From: Methanobacterium paludis
Lineage (GTDB): Archaea > Methanobacteriota > Methanobacteria > Methanobacteriales > Methanobacteriaceae
Length of the DNA: 64,000 nucleotides
Direction: 5' to 3'
Assembly (NCBI RefSeq): GCF_000214725.1
Contig: NC_015574.1
Span: 1,438,001 to 1,502,000 of the forward strand
Shown: piece after piece, positions 9,763-19,462 of the stretch
How positions within the stretch are numbered: the stretch's first letter is position 1
Layout: every line of letters begins with the position of its first letter
The notes under the pieces: model-generated
Told to the model about the DNA's origin: nothing
Database searches by the model: none
The model's input: the letters and a program-made list of their open reading frames with translations, nothing else
Translations under genes and position numbers: made by a program

Positions 9763-10955
9763 AGATTCACCACATATTCTTGAGACGAGCTGAGACAGTC
9801 AAGGACTTCTGATGTCATGAAAACATCAGGATAATTATTAAAAGGTTCAACAGTTGATACTTTTCTGTTAGATACCTTTGAAACCATTTTAAAGACGTTA
9901 TCACTCACATTCTGTGAAAATCTTCTCCTTGCAATCTGCCTGTAAAATCCATATGAAAGTCTGAAAAACTTTTCACTTGGAGAATAATCCCATGAAAATG
10001 CAGTTTTAAAGGTTAAAGGAAAAGATTGGAGAAAATTATCCCATCCATCCATTTCCCACCTTAACATCAGTCCAGAGGAATTCTTTTTTATCATTTCAAG
10101 AGATTTAGTCACATTTTCCATGTACTGCTTATTCCATCGGGATGAGTAAGATAATGATGCTAATGCAAAGCCATATGCTCCAGATAAATAATATGCAAAC
10201 ATTAAACCACTTTTTGACCATTTAAATTTACCATCAGCTTCTTGAACATCAGCAAGCCATTTTGATCCTTTAATCAGGGCTTCCTCTAATTTTTCTTCCC
10301 TTAAAACTTCGTGGATATGTGAGAGGTAGTAGAGTGTAACCCCTTGATAATGAATGCATGGAATATTCAGATTAAATGGGTAATTGCCCTTATTTGTGGT
10401 GTAAGGAAATGATCCATCGGAAAATTGATTGCTACAAATGTGTTCAGCTGTTCTCAAAGCAGTTTCAATGGCAGTATCATCAGAAAACCTAACACCGTAA
10501 TCCGCTAAAAAAGAAGCGCATGTTGCATCCACATTAAGATGATCAGCAGTATAACCTTTTGATTTCATAAATTTACCTTCAAATTCCTGTGATAACACAT
10601 AATCCCTTGCCAAATCCACATTTTCAAAATTTGGAACCAGTTTACGAGCCATCAGAAGTGATCCTGCGATTATGGCTGTTGCAAGTGCAGATGGTTGGCT
10701 GTATCTTGGGTGGATCTCGTTCCACGAGCCTTCCTTGTTCTGCCCAAGCAGAATGAAACTGATTATTTTTCGGGTTAAATCAGGGTTTTTTCGGGTCCTG
10801 ATCAAGGTTTTCACAAGTTCAGCATTGACCCTGTTCCTCTTAATCCCAAAGACAGGGTCCAGAACATATGCAAGTTCTTCGTCTTCTTTTACGTGTTTCA
10901 AAATACAGTTGAGTTGATCATCAACCACATCTTTTATATCAGTTTTTAGATCCAT
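9759..10955 (-). CDS. Alpha/alpha-toroid (terpenoid cyclase/prenyltransferase-like fold) protein
   Basis: A 398-residue protein of unassigned role. It has repeats that resemble squalene-cyclase QW-like motifs: QNKEGSWNEIHPRYSQPSALATAI, CSNQFSDGSFPYT and DVQEADGKFKWSKSGLMFAYYLSGAYGFAL. This predicts an alpha/alpha barrel as in terpenoid cyclases or some glycoside hydrolases and lyases. No DXDD protonation motif is evident, so cyclase activity is doubtful. It is wedged between and coupled to GT4 genes, which suggests a glycan-related task. No signal peptide or transmembrane segment is seen. Confidence 0.5.
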   Translation of the reverse strand: MDLKTDIKDVVDDQLNCILKHVKEDEELAYVLDPVFGIKRNRVNAELVKTLIRTRKNPDLTRKIISFILLGQNKEGSWNEIHPRYSQPSALATAIIAGSLLMARKLVPNFENVDLARDYVLSQEFEGKFMKSKGYTADHLNVDATCASFLADYGVRFSDDTAIETALRTAEHICSNQFSDGSFPYTTNKGNYPFNLNIPCIHYQGVTLYYLSHIHEVLREEKLEEALIKGSKWLADVQEADGKFKWSKSGLMFAYYLSGAYGFALASLSYSSRWNKQYMENVTKSLEMIKKNSSGLMLRWEMDGWDNFLQSFPLTFKTAFSWDYSPSEKFFRLSYGFYRQIARRRFSQNVSDNVFKMVSKVSNRKVSTVEPFNNYPDVFMTSEVLDCLSSSQEYVVNL

Positions 10956-10972
10956 TCTATCCCCATATAAAT

Positions 10973-12178
10973 CTACATATTATCTAAAACACTTTTTAAG
11001 TCTTTTACTATCTCTTCGCGTCTGTAACAATTTTTAACATGCTTTGAACCGTTTTTTCCCATTTTCTCCCATTTTTTCATAAGTTCAATCATTGCCTCTG
11101 CTATTGAATCTGGATGATTGTCTGCAACCACACCTGCTTCTGATTTTTTTGCCAGGGTTTCTATCTCACCTGTTCCACAGCCAAGAAATGGAATTTCACA
11201 TGCCATGTACTCATATATCTTTGAGGGCACCGCATAATCCAAACTTTCCAGGTTTTTTAGAGGTGCCAAACCAACAACTGACTCTGAAATTAATGTTGGG
11301 ACCTCTTCACGCGGTACAGGTCCTTTAAACTCCACATATTTCTGGAGATCTCTGGATCTGGTTAATTCTTCCAAATCAGTTCTTTTATCTCCATCCCCAA
11401 CAATCAAAAGTTTATAACCATATTTTTTTCCCACTTCTTCCATTGCCAGAACACAGTTTTCTAGGTCCTGTGCGTGTCCTATGTTTCCAGAATATATCAG
11501 CTGATCTTTTTTAAGTACTGAACGTGGATAAAATAGATCCACATCTACACCATTTGGAATGATTTCTATGGGTTTATAAACACCCTGGACCTTTAGTTTC
11601 TTTTTAATGCCTTCAGTTGTAACCAATACAATATCAACTCTATTAAAACAGATTTTAAGAAATTTTCTAGATATTTTTTCTGTTAAACTATCTTTTTTCA
11701 AGAATCCAAGAGATATAGCTGCTTCAAGCCACATATCCCGGTAATCTATTATCCACTTTTTTTTAAAAAACAGCTTCAAAAAAAGGCCAGGTATTACTGT
11801 GAAAATGGGTGGTGAAGATGTTATTATAACAGAATAACTTTTTGAATAAACAAATGCCCATAACATCGCGTGTAAAGGAAATGTAATATAATAAAGGGTT
11901 CTGGAGATAAATCCCGGGTCTTCTTTTCCAGGCTGCCACGAAGACAAGTTAATAACCTTTAACTTCGGATTGATGTTGTTTACATCGTGAGGTTTAAACC
12001 TTCTCCTGAAAATTCCATGGGGAAAAGATGGATAAGGGGCGAGTACAGTTAGATTAACATTATCTTTAGAGAGATTATTCGAAATATCATAAATTCTGGA
12101 TGAATTGCCTGATTTATCCGGTGGAAAATGTTGTGAAACTATTAAAACATCATGAGTTTTAATTTCATCATTGGGCAT
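10973..12178 (-). CDS. Family 4 glycosyltransferase (WbuB-like)
   Basis: A GT-B enzyme of about 400 residues. VLIVSQHFPPDKSGNSSRIYDISNNLS, YPSFPHGIF and the membrane-associating ITFPLHAMLWAFV stretch match the WbuB-type GT4 group; the C-terminal domain shows IYSGNIGHAQDLENCV, LLIVGDGDKRTDLE and PSKIYEYMACEIPFLGCGTGEIE. ATG 12178 is chosen because GGGGGT lies 7 bases upstream; ATG 12214 is in frame but has no clear ribosome site. It is the first gene of the minus-strand series that runs left to the DUF2206 gene. Confidence 0.85.
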   Translation of the reverse strand: MPNDEIKTHDVLIVSQHFPPDKSGNSSRIYDISNNLSKDNVNLTVLAPYPSFPHGIFRRRFKPHDVNNINPKLKVINLSSWQPGKEDPGFISRTLYYITFPLHAMLWAFVYSKSYSVIITSSPPIFTVIPGLFLKLFFKKKWIIDYRDMWLEAAISLGFLKKDSLTEKISRKFLKICFNRVDIVLVTTEGIKKKLKVQGVYKPIEIIPNGVDVDLFYPRSVLKKDQLIYSGNIGHAQDLENCVLAMEEVGKKYGYKLLIVGDGDKRTDLEELTRSRDLQKYVEFKGPVPREEVPTLISESVVGLAPLKNLESLDYAVPSKIYEYMACEIPFLGCGTGEIETLAKKSEAGVVADNHPDSIAEAMIELMKKWEKMGKNGSKHVKNCYRREEIVKDLKSVLDNM

Positions 12179-12220
12179 GTTACAAACCCCCTTCACATTA
12201 TTTATTATTTTCATCTAATC

Positions 12221-12230
12221 ATTTATATAC
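12221..12230. promoter_or_regulatory. Shared TATA element between divergent GT4 and wecC
   Basis: The symmetric ATTTATATAC reads as a TATA box on both strands in the gap between two divergent genes. Start sites would fall about 25 bases away on each side, leaving leaders that include the ribosome sites before 12178 (minus) and 12298 (plus). Inferred from position only. Confidence 0.45.
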
Positions 12231-12297
12231 ATACTTAAACAAAATTATTATTTGATTATTTAGTACTCAATGGTTCAAGTAAGGAGGGTATTTTAAC

Positions 12298-13599
12298 ATG
12301 GATGGTAATGATTTTAAAATAGCTGTATTTGGTCTTGGACATATTGGACTTCCTACAGCTGCAATTTTTGCAGATAAAGGTCTTGAAGTTGTTGGAGTGG
12401 CCAGAAATGAAAGAAAAATGGAAATGATAAACAATGGCATACCTCCAATAATGGAAACCGGGCTTAAAACCCTTTTAAATAGTGCAATTGAAAAAAATAA
12501 ATTCATTGCAACTTCCGATGGAGTAGAAGCCTCTAAAATATCCAACGTCCATATAATAATCGTACCAACACCCAAAGACAATGCAAATAACTCTGAATTA
12601 TCAGCCGTTACATCGGTAGCTGAAACTATTTCTAAAGGTCTTAAAAGTGGGGATCTTGTTATAGTGGAGAGTACAGTTCCCCCAAAAACCTGTGAAACCA
12701 TTGTTGTTCCTTTACTTGAAAAAAGTGGATTTAATGCAGGTGAAGATTTTGGAGTGGCTTACACCCCTGAAAGAGCTATTCCCACAAGTACCATCCATGA
12801 AATGACCCATAACCCCCGGGTAATAGGAGGTATTGATGATAAAAGTACCGACACAGCTGCAGATCTTTACAGTATGGTTACAGAGGGAAAGATAATAAAG
12901 GTTAAAAATACCATGACAGCTGAAATTGTCAAGCTTATGGAAAACATATACAGGGACGTTAACATAGCCCTTGCAAACGAGTTTTCAATGATTTGTCGTG
13001 CACTTGGAGCAGATGTTATTGAGGCCATTGACGCTGCAAATCACCATCCCCGAGTTAACATCCACACACCCGGCCCCGGGGTTGGGGGACACTGTATTTC
13101 AATAGATCCTTACTTTCTTATTGAAAGTGCAAACAACAACGGTGTTAAAGTTTCTTTAATCCAAACTTCCAGGGATGTGAACAATTCCATGCCTTTACAA
13201 GTTGTAAAACTCGTTAAAAGTGCGCTGAAAGAATCTGGAAAATCTGTTTCACACTCAAAAATCGGGATACTTGGGGTTGCATACAAAGGAAACATTGCAG
13301 ATACCAGAGAAACCCCTGCAAAACCACTCATAGAAACTTTGAATGATGAAGGTGGTGAAATCTACATCCACGACCCCTATGTGCCCCCTGAAACAATCCA
13401 GACATTTGCAGGTAAACCCGCAGCCCTCCAAGATGTTTTGAAATGTGATTGTGTGGTTCTTGTAACTGATCATGATTTATACAGAAATATAACCCCCGAA
13501 ATGGTTGAAAAAAAAGTCTTTGTATCCACAAGACCCATAATAAACCCTGAAGATTTCCGGAAGAAAGGATTCATTTTCAGGGGAATAGGAAGATGCTGA
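12298..13599 (+). CDS. wecC: UDP-N-acetyl-D-mannosaminuronate dehydrogenase
   Basis: A 433-residue UDP-glucose/GDP-mannose dehydrogenase family enzyme, expected to oxidise UDP-ManNAc to UDP-ManNAcA with NAD. The N-terminal Rossmann motif VFGLGHIGLPTAAIFADKG, the VPTPKDNANNSEL loop, the TVPPKT motif, and the catalytic Cys266 in GVGGHCISIDPYFL are all present. The C-terminal domain begins around IGILGVAYKGNIADTRETP. GGAGGG precedes the ATG. Substrate choice within the family is inferred from resemblance to archaeal WecC. It stands alone on the plus strand, divergent from the glycosyltransferases. Confidence 0.85.
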   Translation: MDGNDFKIAVFGLGHIGLPTAAIFADKGLEVVGVARNERKMEMINNGIPPIMETGLKTLLNSAIEKNKFIATSDGVEASKISNVHIIIVPTPKDNANNSELSAVTSVAETISKGLKSGDLVIVESTVPPKTCETIVVPLLEKSGFNAGEDFGVAYTPERAIPTSTIHEMTHNPRVIGGIDDKSTDTAADLYSMVTEGKIIKVKNTMTAEIVKLMENIYRDVNIALANEFSMICRALGADVIEAIDAANHHPRVNIHTPGPGVGGHCISIDPYFLIESANNNGVKVSLIQTSRDVNNSMPLQVVKLVKSALKESGKSVSHSKIGILGVAYKGNIADTRETPAKPLIETLNDEGGEIYIHDPYVPPETIQTFAGKPAALQDVLKCDCVVLVTDHDLYRNITPEMVEKKVFVSTRPIINPEDFRKKGFIFRGIGRC

Positions 13600-14100
13600 G
13601 TTTATTTACAATAAAACTCTCTAAAAATAGCCTGCCAAAATACGATTAGATATTATTATATTTAAGTGCCAAAGGTTTTACACTACCTATCTGAATAAAC
13701 CTGAAAAAGCAGTTTAATCAGACTAAAAAACAGTTTAATGAACTTATTATCCCAAAAAGTTTGATAAGTTACTTCCTTAATTATAATTTCATAAAAATAG
13801 AGGATTTTTTGATTTGGATCATATTTCAGTACAAAAGAATAAAGGGTGTCTCATGAATATTATTGAGTAAATTTTTTATACAATTGAATACTTTTACTCA
13901 ACCCAACTATTTGTTAAGAATATACATAAAAGAGATTAACGTGTTAAACTCGACTTGTTTTAACCGCATGGTTGCTATATTACATTATAATGAAGTTTTT
14001 CTAATTGATAATACATAGTAACGAAATTATCCATTTTTTATGTTAAATTCTGTCTAAAATAGGAATTTACAATTATTTTTTGTGTATTTTAAGTTAATTT
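13600..14100. other. AT-rich intergenic region
   Basis: About 500 bases after wecC with no credible reading frame, RNA gene or repeat family. Many short stops in all frames and scattered T-runs; nothing else supported. Confidence 0.5.
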
Positions 14101-14114
14101 TTAGATGATTTTAA

Positions 14115-14216
14115 CCGAAAAATTTATATCACTAATGGTGCATAAGGTTACAATGGTGATATTGGTGATAAAACAGAAATTGATATCAATGATTACAATA
14201 CATACACATTGGTATA
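14115..14216 (+). promoter_or_regulatory. Promoter and repeat-rich leader of the ribbon-helix-helix gene
   Basis: CCGAAAAA (BRE-like) and TTTATATC (TATA) at 14115-14130 form a good archaeal promoter, with initiation expected near 14,150. The leader has repeated GGTGAT at 14155 and 14164, related AATGGTG at 14134 and CATTGGTATA at 14207, and a perfect 12-base palindrome ATTGATATCAAT at 14179-14190. Such repeats at the start of a DNA-binding protein gene suggest autoregulation, which is inference. Confidence 0.55.
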
Positions 14217-14237
14217 ACAACATTTAGAGGTGTAATT

Positions 14238-14630
14238 ATGACTGATGTTACCATAAGAGGAATTGATGACAAAATATACCGTCGTTTCTCTGCAGAAGCA
14301 AGAAATAGAGGCATAGCCATAGGTAAACTTGTTACTTTAGCTATGAGCAACCTGCTGGAGGTAAAACCAATGGGAAATTACAAAATAGAAATGAACGAGG
14401 AAGTTATAGTATCAAAAAGGGACCTTGAGTCTCTTGAAAAGCCTGTTATATTCGAAAAGATAACAAAACTTACATTTACAGAGGATGTTGACTGGCAAAC
14501 ATTTAGGGATCATGTTGAAAGAATAGAGATGATTGAAGAGCTTAACGTTCTAGGTACAGTAACAAAACTTCAAATTCTAGCTAAATCAAAAATGGTAAAT
14601 AAACTTAATATCAATAAAAAAAACTGCTAA
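14238..14630 (+). CDS. Ribbon-helix-helix DNA-binding protein
   Basis: A 130-residue protein whose first 45 residues, TDVTIRGIDDKIYRRFSAEARNRGIAIGKLVTLAMSNLL, fit an Arc/MetJ-like ribbon-helix-helix domain: a polar beta strand then two helices. The remaining part has a charged region with KRDLESLEKPVIFEKI, which looks like a small sensing or oligomerisation domain I do not recognise. GAGGTG precedes the ATG. No toxin gene is adjacent on either side, so it is more likely a stand-alone transcription regulator than an antitoxin. Its own promoter region carries repeats that could be its operator. Confidence 0.65.
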   Translation: MTDVTIRGIDDKIYRRFSAEARNRGIAIGKLVTLAMSNLLEVKPMGNYKIEMNEEVIVSKRDLESLEKPVIFEKITKLTFTEDVDWQTFRDHVERIEMIEELNVLGTVTKLQILAKSKMVNKLNINKKNC

Positions 14631-14910
14631 AATGGACTAGAATTTACTGTAGCCGGCTTTACCACTGAAAAAAGCTTAAGAATTTTTTTTTATGTTATTT
14701 CTTTTTAGATGGATTAAATGCTCAAATCCAGTTTATTGGATAAAAAAAAGAGAACACATATTGAAATATTTCTATATCTCAATTATCTAAAGTTTTAAAA
14801 AAAAAGTAACTGAATATTAAAAAGAATTTCCCTAAATGTTTTGAGAAAATATAAATTGATGAATTTTAAGGGAATACTCTCTTATTTAGCATCAAAAGAG
14901 AAACCAAACA

Positions 14911-16458
14911 TTAAACTGTAAATATTTTATAATCTTTATTTTCATAAACTAATTCAGCATTGTTAAAGATTAACTCTGGAACATTGAAGATGTAAGAACC
15001 CGTATCAAGGATTTTTGTATTTTTAGAATTTATTAACCTTTTATCATAAACAAAATAGCCAATACCCAATTTATTTACCTTTGACTTATTAGATAACAAC
15101 CACATAGAACTTTCTGAAGTTCCAAAACTACCTGTGGGTTGCATTGTTGTTGCTGACAAAAATTGGGTGGTGAAATAATTGTTTGATATCACAACAGATT
15201 TTTTATCCCCATTTTTATTGAACCAATCTGCAAGATCAGCATCTGATTCTGTAGGCGGAGCAACTTGAGGAGTTTTAAAATCAGTAGTATTTGTATATTT
15301 AGGAATTACACCGAAGTTAGGATCTGTAACCGTTGTAACCGCAAATAAAGAAGCAACCACAAATACTGCAATCAAAAACCCTGATCTAACTTTAACAGAT
15401 GAAAATTCCTGTTTTTTGAAGTCTTTGTAAAGGTAACTTAAACCTAAACTCCCTAAAATAGAAAATGGAATCAGTAAATGTACCAGAAGTCTGATAGACA
15501 AAACATTTACACCAAACCAGTAGGATTTGCTGATTAAAAATATAACTAAAATCCACACCAGAATCAATATATCTTCATTACGCCTCCTTTTCAGTGCTAC
15601 AACTCCCCCAGCTATTGCAAAAATCAACAAAATTCCCAGATATGCCACATACTTTAAATTACTTATTGGTCCATTGTTTGGAATTGTGGTCATGTATCCT
15701 GTAACTACTGTTAAACCATATGTTAAAATTTGTTGTATGAAACCTGGTGAAACAAACCATATTGCAACAACAGTTAATACCGCAACAATCACTGGAATGG
15801 TTAAAAACATAAAGTAACTTGTAAAAAACCTGATTTTTCTACGTAATATTCCCAAAACTAAAACAATTGAGGTTATCACCAAAAAAAGGATTAAAGTTGT
15901 AGCTTGATGAGTTAAAATCACCAATAAAAACAGGAAACTGGATAATAAAGCATATTTATATTTTTTGTCCAGCACTGATTTATAATAAAAGTACACTACC
16001 AACGGCACAAATATAAGCGCCATGGTTTCTGGAAGTGGTGATACCAATCTACTGAATAAATAACTGGACATTATCAAAAATCCAGCTGAAATTCCTGCAA
16101 TTTCACCATAAAACTTTTTTGAAACATAAGAAACAGACAAAACAACTGAAAAAGCTAAAACCGGCTGTAACAAACGTGCAACCTGAACATAACTAATTTT
16201 CAGTAATGTCCCTAAAGCTGCTATAACCAGACTGAACAGAGGAGGATAATTTATCTTATGTCCCATACTGGGATCAATGAGTGGATCTGTTAATGTAAGT
16301 CCGTAATGACTGTAAACTTCAGCAATGTGAATATGATAAAATATATCAACAGTAAACGGCCACGGATGCGTCAAAGTGGGAATCAACGCTATAAAAAATG
16401 CTACCAGAGCTGGTATAACCCAAAGTAAGTTTTTGATTTGTTCCTTCTCAAAATTCAT
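14911..16458 (-). CDS. GT-C-like polytopic membrane protein (copy A)
   Basis: About 515 residues with roughly 12 hydrophobic helices and a C-terminal extracytoplasmic domain. The first external loop, PWPFTVDIFYHIHIAEVYSHYG, resembles the acidic loop of GT-C enzymes such as oligosaccharyltransferase or dolichyl-phosphate-sugar users, but a specific family is not claimed. ATG 16458 is chosen because AGTGGA lies upstream and because it aligns with the start of the paralogue at 17,850-19,388; GTG 16467 is the longer choice. The two copies are nearly the same along their whole length and share about 25 bases past the stop. Confidence 0.65.
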   Translation of the reverse strand: MNFEKEQIKNLLWVIPALVAFFIALIPTLTHPWPFTVDIFYHIHIAEVYSHYGLTLTDPLIDPSMGHKINYPPLFSLVIAALGTLLKISYVQVARLLQPVLAFSVVLSVSYVSKKFYGEIAGISAGFLIMSSYLFSRLVSPLPETMALIFVPLVVYFYYKSVLDKKYKYALLSSFLFLLVILTHQATTLILFLVITSIVLVLGILRRKIRFFTSYFMFLTIPVIVAVLTVVAIWFVSPGFIQQILTYGLTVVTGYMTTIPNNGPISNLKYVAYLGILLIFAIAGGVVALKRRRNEDILILVWILVIFLISKSYWFGVNVLSIRLLVHLLIPFSILGSLGLSYLYKDFKKQEFSSVKVRSGFLIAVFVVASLFAVTTVTDPNFGVIPKYTNTTDFKTPQVAPPTESDADLADWFNKNGDKKSVVISNNYFTTQFLSATTMQPTGSFGTSESSMWLLSNKSKVNKLGIGYFVYDKRLINSKNTKILDTGSYIFNVPELIFNNAELVYENKDYKIFTV

Positions 16459-16467
16459 ATTATCCAC

Positions 16468-16805
16468 TAGTTGCGTATCTTAAGAAATTGAAGCAGACTG
16501 ATATTAAACTATGATGTTTACAGGATTCCTAAATTCTATTTACATTTTGTTGCTATTTCCACTATCCTTAAATTTGTATTAATTAATATAAACGTTTTAG
16601 TACCCCTAATTATGTTCATAGTGACTTTTTAGTGATTGAGGTTATCTCACAGTTCAAACTTTGAAAAAAAATAAGAGCAAATAGAGCTCTAAATTCAAAA
16701 ATAATGAAAATTATAGAAGTCATAAATAATCATGAGCCATCCTCTTTAAAAAAAATAGTAGAACTATCTTAAAGTTGTGATTATTAAAAATAGGAAAAGC
16801 CTATT
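16468..16805. other. Intergenic region with minus-strand TATA-like element
   Basis: No gene is evident. On the minus strand, AAAACGTTTATATTA around 16578-16592 is a good BRE/TATA candidate for copy A of the GT-C gene. The remainder is AT-rich, with short T-runs downstream of the protease stop. Confidence 0.4.
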
Positions 16806-17672
16806 TTAAAGTTGGAACTCTCCAGTATCGATCCATTCACCTTTCAGGAGAGTCCACCAGTCTTCTGCAATTCCATTAAGCACGTATTCATAAGGCAACC
16901 ATCCGTAGCCCTTATCACCCCAATCTTTTCCCCATGAATTTCGTATTAATAGGGCCCCTGTGGTCTCGCCATTGCATGATGGGTTTTTGATCTTTTTATT
17001 GTCATCGAAACCTGCGGCCATTACTGCATGGCCACCTTCAACCTTCTCTCCCTTGCAGGGGTAAGGGATCTTTCCTTTTTCTGCCTGAGAAATTGAACTG
17101 TAAACTGTGAAACCAAAAATTGAGGGAAGTCCAGCTGCAAGGTTGGTTTTGATCCGACCTAAAAGCTCATCAGCTGTTGTATTTGGAGGATCAAGTCTTA
17201 CATATTCTAAAGCTTGATAGTTCTGTGCAAATGCATAGCAGAATGCTGGAGGTTCTTCATCAAATTCTTTTATCTTGTAAGGGTAGTACTCCTCTGGTGG
17301 AACACCAAAAAGTGCCAGTGCACCCATGGTTGTTCTCAAGAATGCTCCTGTATCTCCTTCTTCCTTCATCATATTTCTGGTGGTCTTGTAAAGGAACAGT
17401 CTGGATGCATCTAAATGTTTCCCAAATGCTTTGCGTTCGTAGTACTCCACTATACCCACACCAGCATTTGCAGTACATGATCCAAGCTGTCCCTGGTCCT
17501 CCACTGGAGAGCACCACTGGCTCAAGTCCACAGATTCAGGAAGATCCGAAACAGTTTTTGAAACTCCTACCTTCTCAAGCATGGGCTTTATATTCTCATG
17601 GTCAACTGTGTAATCCCTGATGTCTGGGTAGTCAGGCAGCCATCCAAAATTCATTATTTTTATTTTATCCAT
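16806..17672 (-). CDS. Papain-like (C1A) cysteine peptidase
   Basis: A 288-residue peptidase with a full catalytic set: oxyanion Gln60 and nucleophile Cys66 in DQGQLGSC, His215 in EGGHAV, and Asn245 in LIRNSWG. The N-terminus (FGWLPDYPDIRDYTVD) matches bacterial and archaeal C1A members that lack a long inhibitory pro-region. No signal peptide or membrane segment is visible, so it would be cytoplasmic unless exported by another route. GGAGGT precedes the ATG. GC content is higher than in the flanking membrane proteins. It interrupts two tandem GT-C paralogues; a functional link to them is unknown. Confidence 0.85.
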   Translation of the reverse strand: MDKIKIMNFGWLPDYPDIRDYTVDHENIKPMLEKVGVSKTVSDLPESVDLSQWCSPVEDQGQLGSCTANAGVGIVEYYERKAFGKHLDASRLFLYKTTRNMMKEEGDTGAFLRTTMGALALFGVPPEEYYPYKIKEFDEEPPAFCYAFAQNYQALEYVRLDPPNTTADELLGRIKTNLAAGLPSIFGFTVYSSISQAEKGKIPYPCKGEKVEGGHAVMAAGFDDNKKIKNPSCNGETTGALLIRNSWGKDWGDKGYGWLPYEYVLNGIAEDWWTLLKGEWIDTGEFQL

Positions 17673-17849
17673 ATTCTACCTCCTTTTTTTGTCAAAAAAG
17701 TACAGTAAATAAAAAAATCCGGTCCATCTATCCGAAAATTTTATTACGATAATAATTTTATATACTTATAGATATAATTTGCGATTTTAAGATAAAATTA
17801 ATTCAGATACTTAAATAATCTTTCATTTAGCATCAAAAGAAAAAAAACA

Positions 17850-19388
17850 TTAAACTCTAAATATTTTATAATCTTTGTTTTCATAAACCAATTTTGCAGT
17901 ACTTGGAATTAATTTGGGAACATTGAATATGTATGCACCTGTATCAAGGATTTTTGTACTATTTTTAGAGTTTATTAAACGTTTATCATAAACAAAATAG
18001 CCAACAGCAAATTTATTTAAGTTTGATTTGTTAAAAGCGGACCAGATACAACTTTCTGAAGTTATAAAACTACCCATAGGTTGTATTGTTGTTGCTGACA
18101 AAAATTGGATGGTAAAATAATTGTTTGATATCACAACAGAGTTGTTATCCCCATTTTTATTGAACCAATCCGCAATACCCTCATCTGAATCTGTAGGAGG
18201 AGCAATTTGAGGAGTTTTAAAATCAGAGGTGTTAGTATATTTGGGAATTACACCGAAGTTAGGATCTGTAACCGTTGTAACCGCAAATAAAGAAGCAACA
18301 ACAAATACTACAATCAAAAACCCTGATCTAACTTTAACAGATGCAAATTCCTGTTTTTTAAAGTCCTTGTAAAGATAACTTAAACCTAAACCCCCCAAAA
18401 TAGAAAATGGAATCAGTAAATGTACCAGAAGTCGAATAGACAAAACATTTACACCAAACCAGTAGGATTTGCTGATTAAAAATACAACTAAAATCCATAC
18501 CAAAAGCAATATATCTTCATTAAGCCTCCTTTTCAGTGCCACAACTCCTCCAGCAATTGCAAAAATCAACAAAATTCCCAGATATGCCACATACTTTAAA
18601 TTACTTATTGGTTCATTGTTTGGAAGTGTGGTCATGTATCCTGTAACTGCTGTTAAACCATACATCCAAATCTGTTGTATGAAACCTGGTGAAACAAACC
18701 ATATTGCAACAACAGTTAATGCCGCAACAATCACTGGAAGAGCTAAAAACACAAAGTAACTTGTAAAAAACCTGATTTTTCTACGTAATATCCCCAAAAC
18801 TAAAACAATTGAAGTTATCACCAAGAATAGTATTAAAGTTGTAGCTTGATGAGTTAAAATCACCAATAAAAATAGGAAACTGGATAATAAAGCATATTTA
18901 TATTTTTCATCCATCACTGATTTATAATAAAAATACACAACCAACGGCACAAATATAAGCGCCATGGTTTCTGGAAGGGATGATACCAATCTACTAAATA
19001 AATAACTGGACATTATCAAAAATCCAGCTGAAATTCCTGCAATCTCCCCGTAAAACTTTTTTGAAACATAAGAAACAGATAAAACAACTGAAAAAGCTAA
19101 AACTGGTTGTAAAAACCGTGCAACTTGAACATAATTAATTTTCAGTAATGTTCCTAAAGCTGCTATAACCAGACTGAACAGAGGAGGATAACTTATTTTA
19201 GACCCCATAATTGGATCGGTTAATGTAAGTCCATAATGACTGTAAACTTCAGCAATATGAATATGATAAAATATATCAACAGTGAACGGCCATGGATGTG
19301 TCAAAGTAGGGATTAAGGCTATAAAAAACGCAATTACTGCTGGAACAACCCAGAGTAAATTTTTTATTTGTTTTTTCTCAAAATCCAT
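17850..19388 (-). CDS. GT-C-like polytopic membrane protein (copy B)
   Basis: A 512-residue paralogue of the protein at 14,911-16,458, with the same helices and loop PWPFTVDIFYHIHIAEVYSHYG. It is 4 residues shorter in the segment after TLTDP. The sequences diverge mostly in the C-terminal external domain. GGTGGA precedes the ATG. Downstream of the stop, about 25 bases (TTTAGCATCAAAAGA and beyond) are also shared, so the duplication included the 3' flank. Predicted sugar-transfer or glycan-processing role at the membrane is inference. Confidence 0.65.
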   Translation of the reverse strand: MDFEKKQIKNLLWVVPAVIAFFIALIPTLTHPWPFTVDIFYHIHIAEVYSHYGLTLTDPIMGSKISYPPLFSLVIAALGTLLKINYVQVARFLQPVLAFSVVLSVSYVSKKFYGEIAGISAGFLIMSSYLFSRLVSSLPETMALIFVPLVVYFYYKSVMDEKYKYALLSSFLFLLVILTHQATTLILFLVITSIVLVLGILRRKIRFFTSYFVFLALPVIVAALTVVAIWFVSPGFIQQIWMYGLTAVTGYMTTLPNNEPISNLKYVAYLGILLIFAIAGGVVALKRRLNEDILLLVWILVVFLISKSYWFGVNVLSIRLLVHLLIPFSILGGLGLSYLYKDFKKQEFASVKVRSGFLIVVFVVASLFAVTTVTDPNFGVIPKYTNTSDFKTPQIAPPTDSDEGIADWFNKNGDNNSVVISNNYFTIQFLSATTIQPMGSFITSESCIWSAFNKSNLNKFAVGYFVYDKRLINSKNSTKILDTGAYIFNVPKLIPSTAKLVYENKDYKIFRV

Positions 19389-19462
19389 TTATTCCACCAA
19401 GTTTACCCAATATTAATAACGTAAGCATGAATATATTCTATTAGTAGCATATAAATGGAAAA

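Noticed and set aside
9759..10955. Squalene-hopene cyclase
   Set aside because: No DXDD motif, too short (398 residues), and a glycan-gene context.
14238..14630. Antitoxin of a toxin-antitoxin pair
   Set aside because: No adjacent toxin-like gene; at 130 residues it is longer than usual for an RHH antitoxin.
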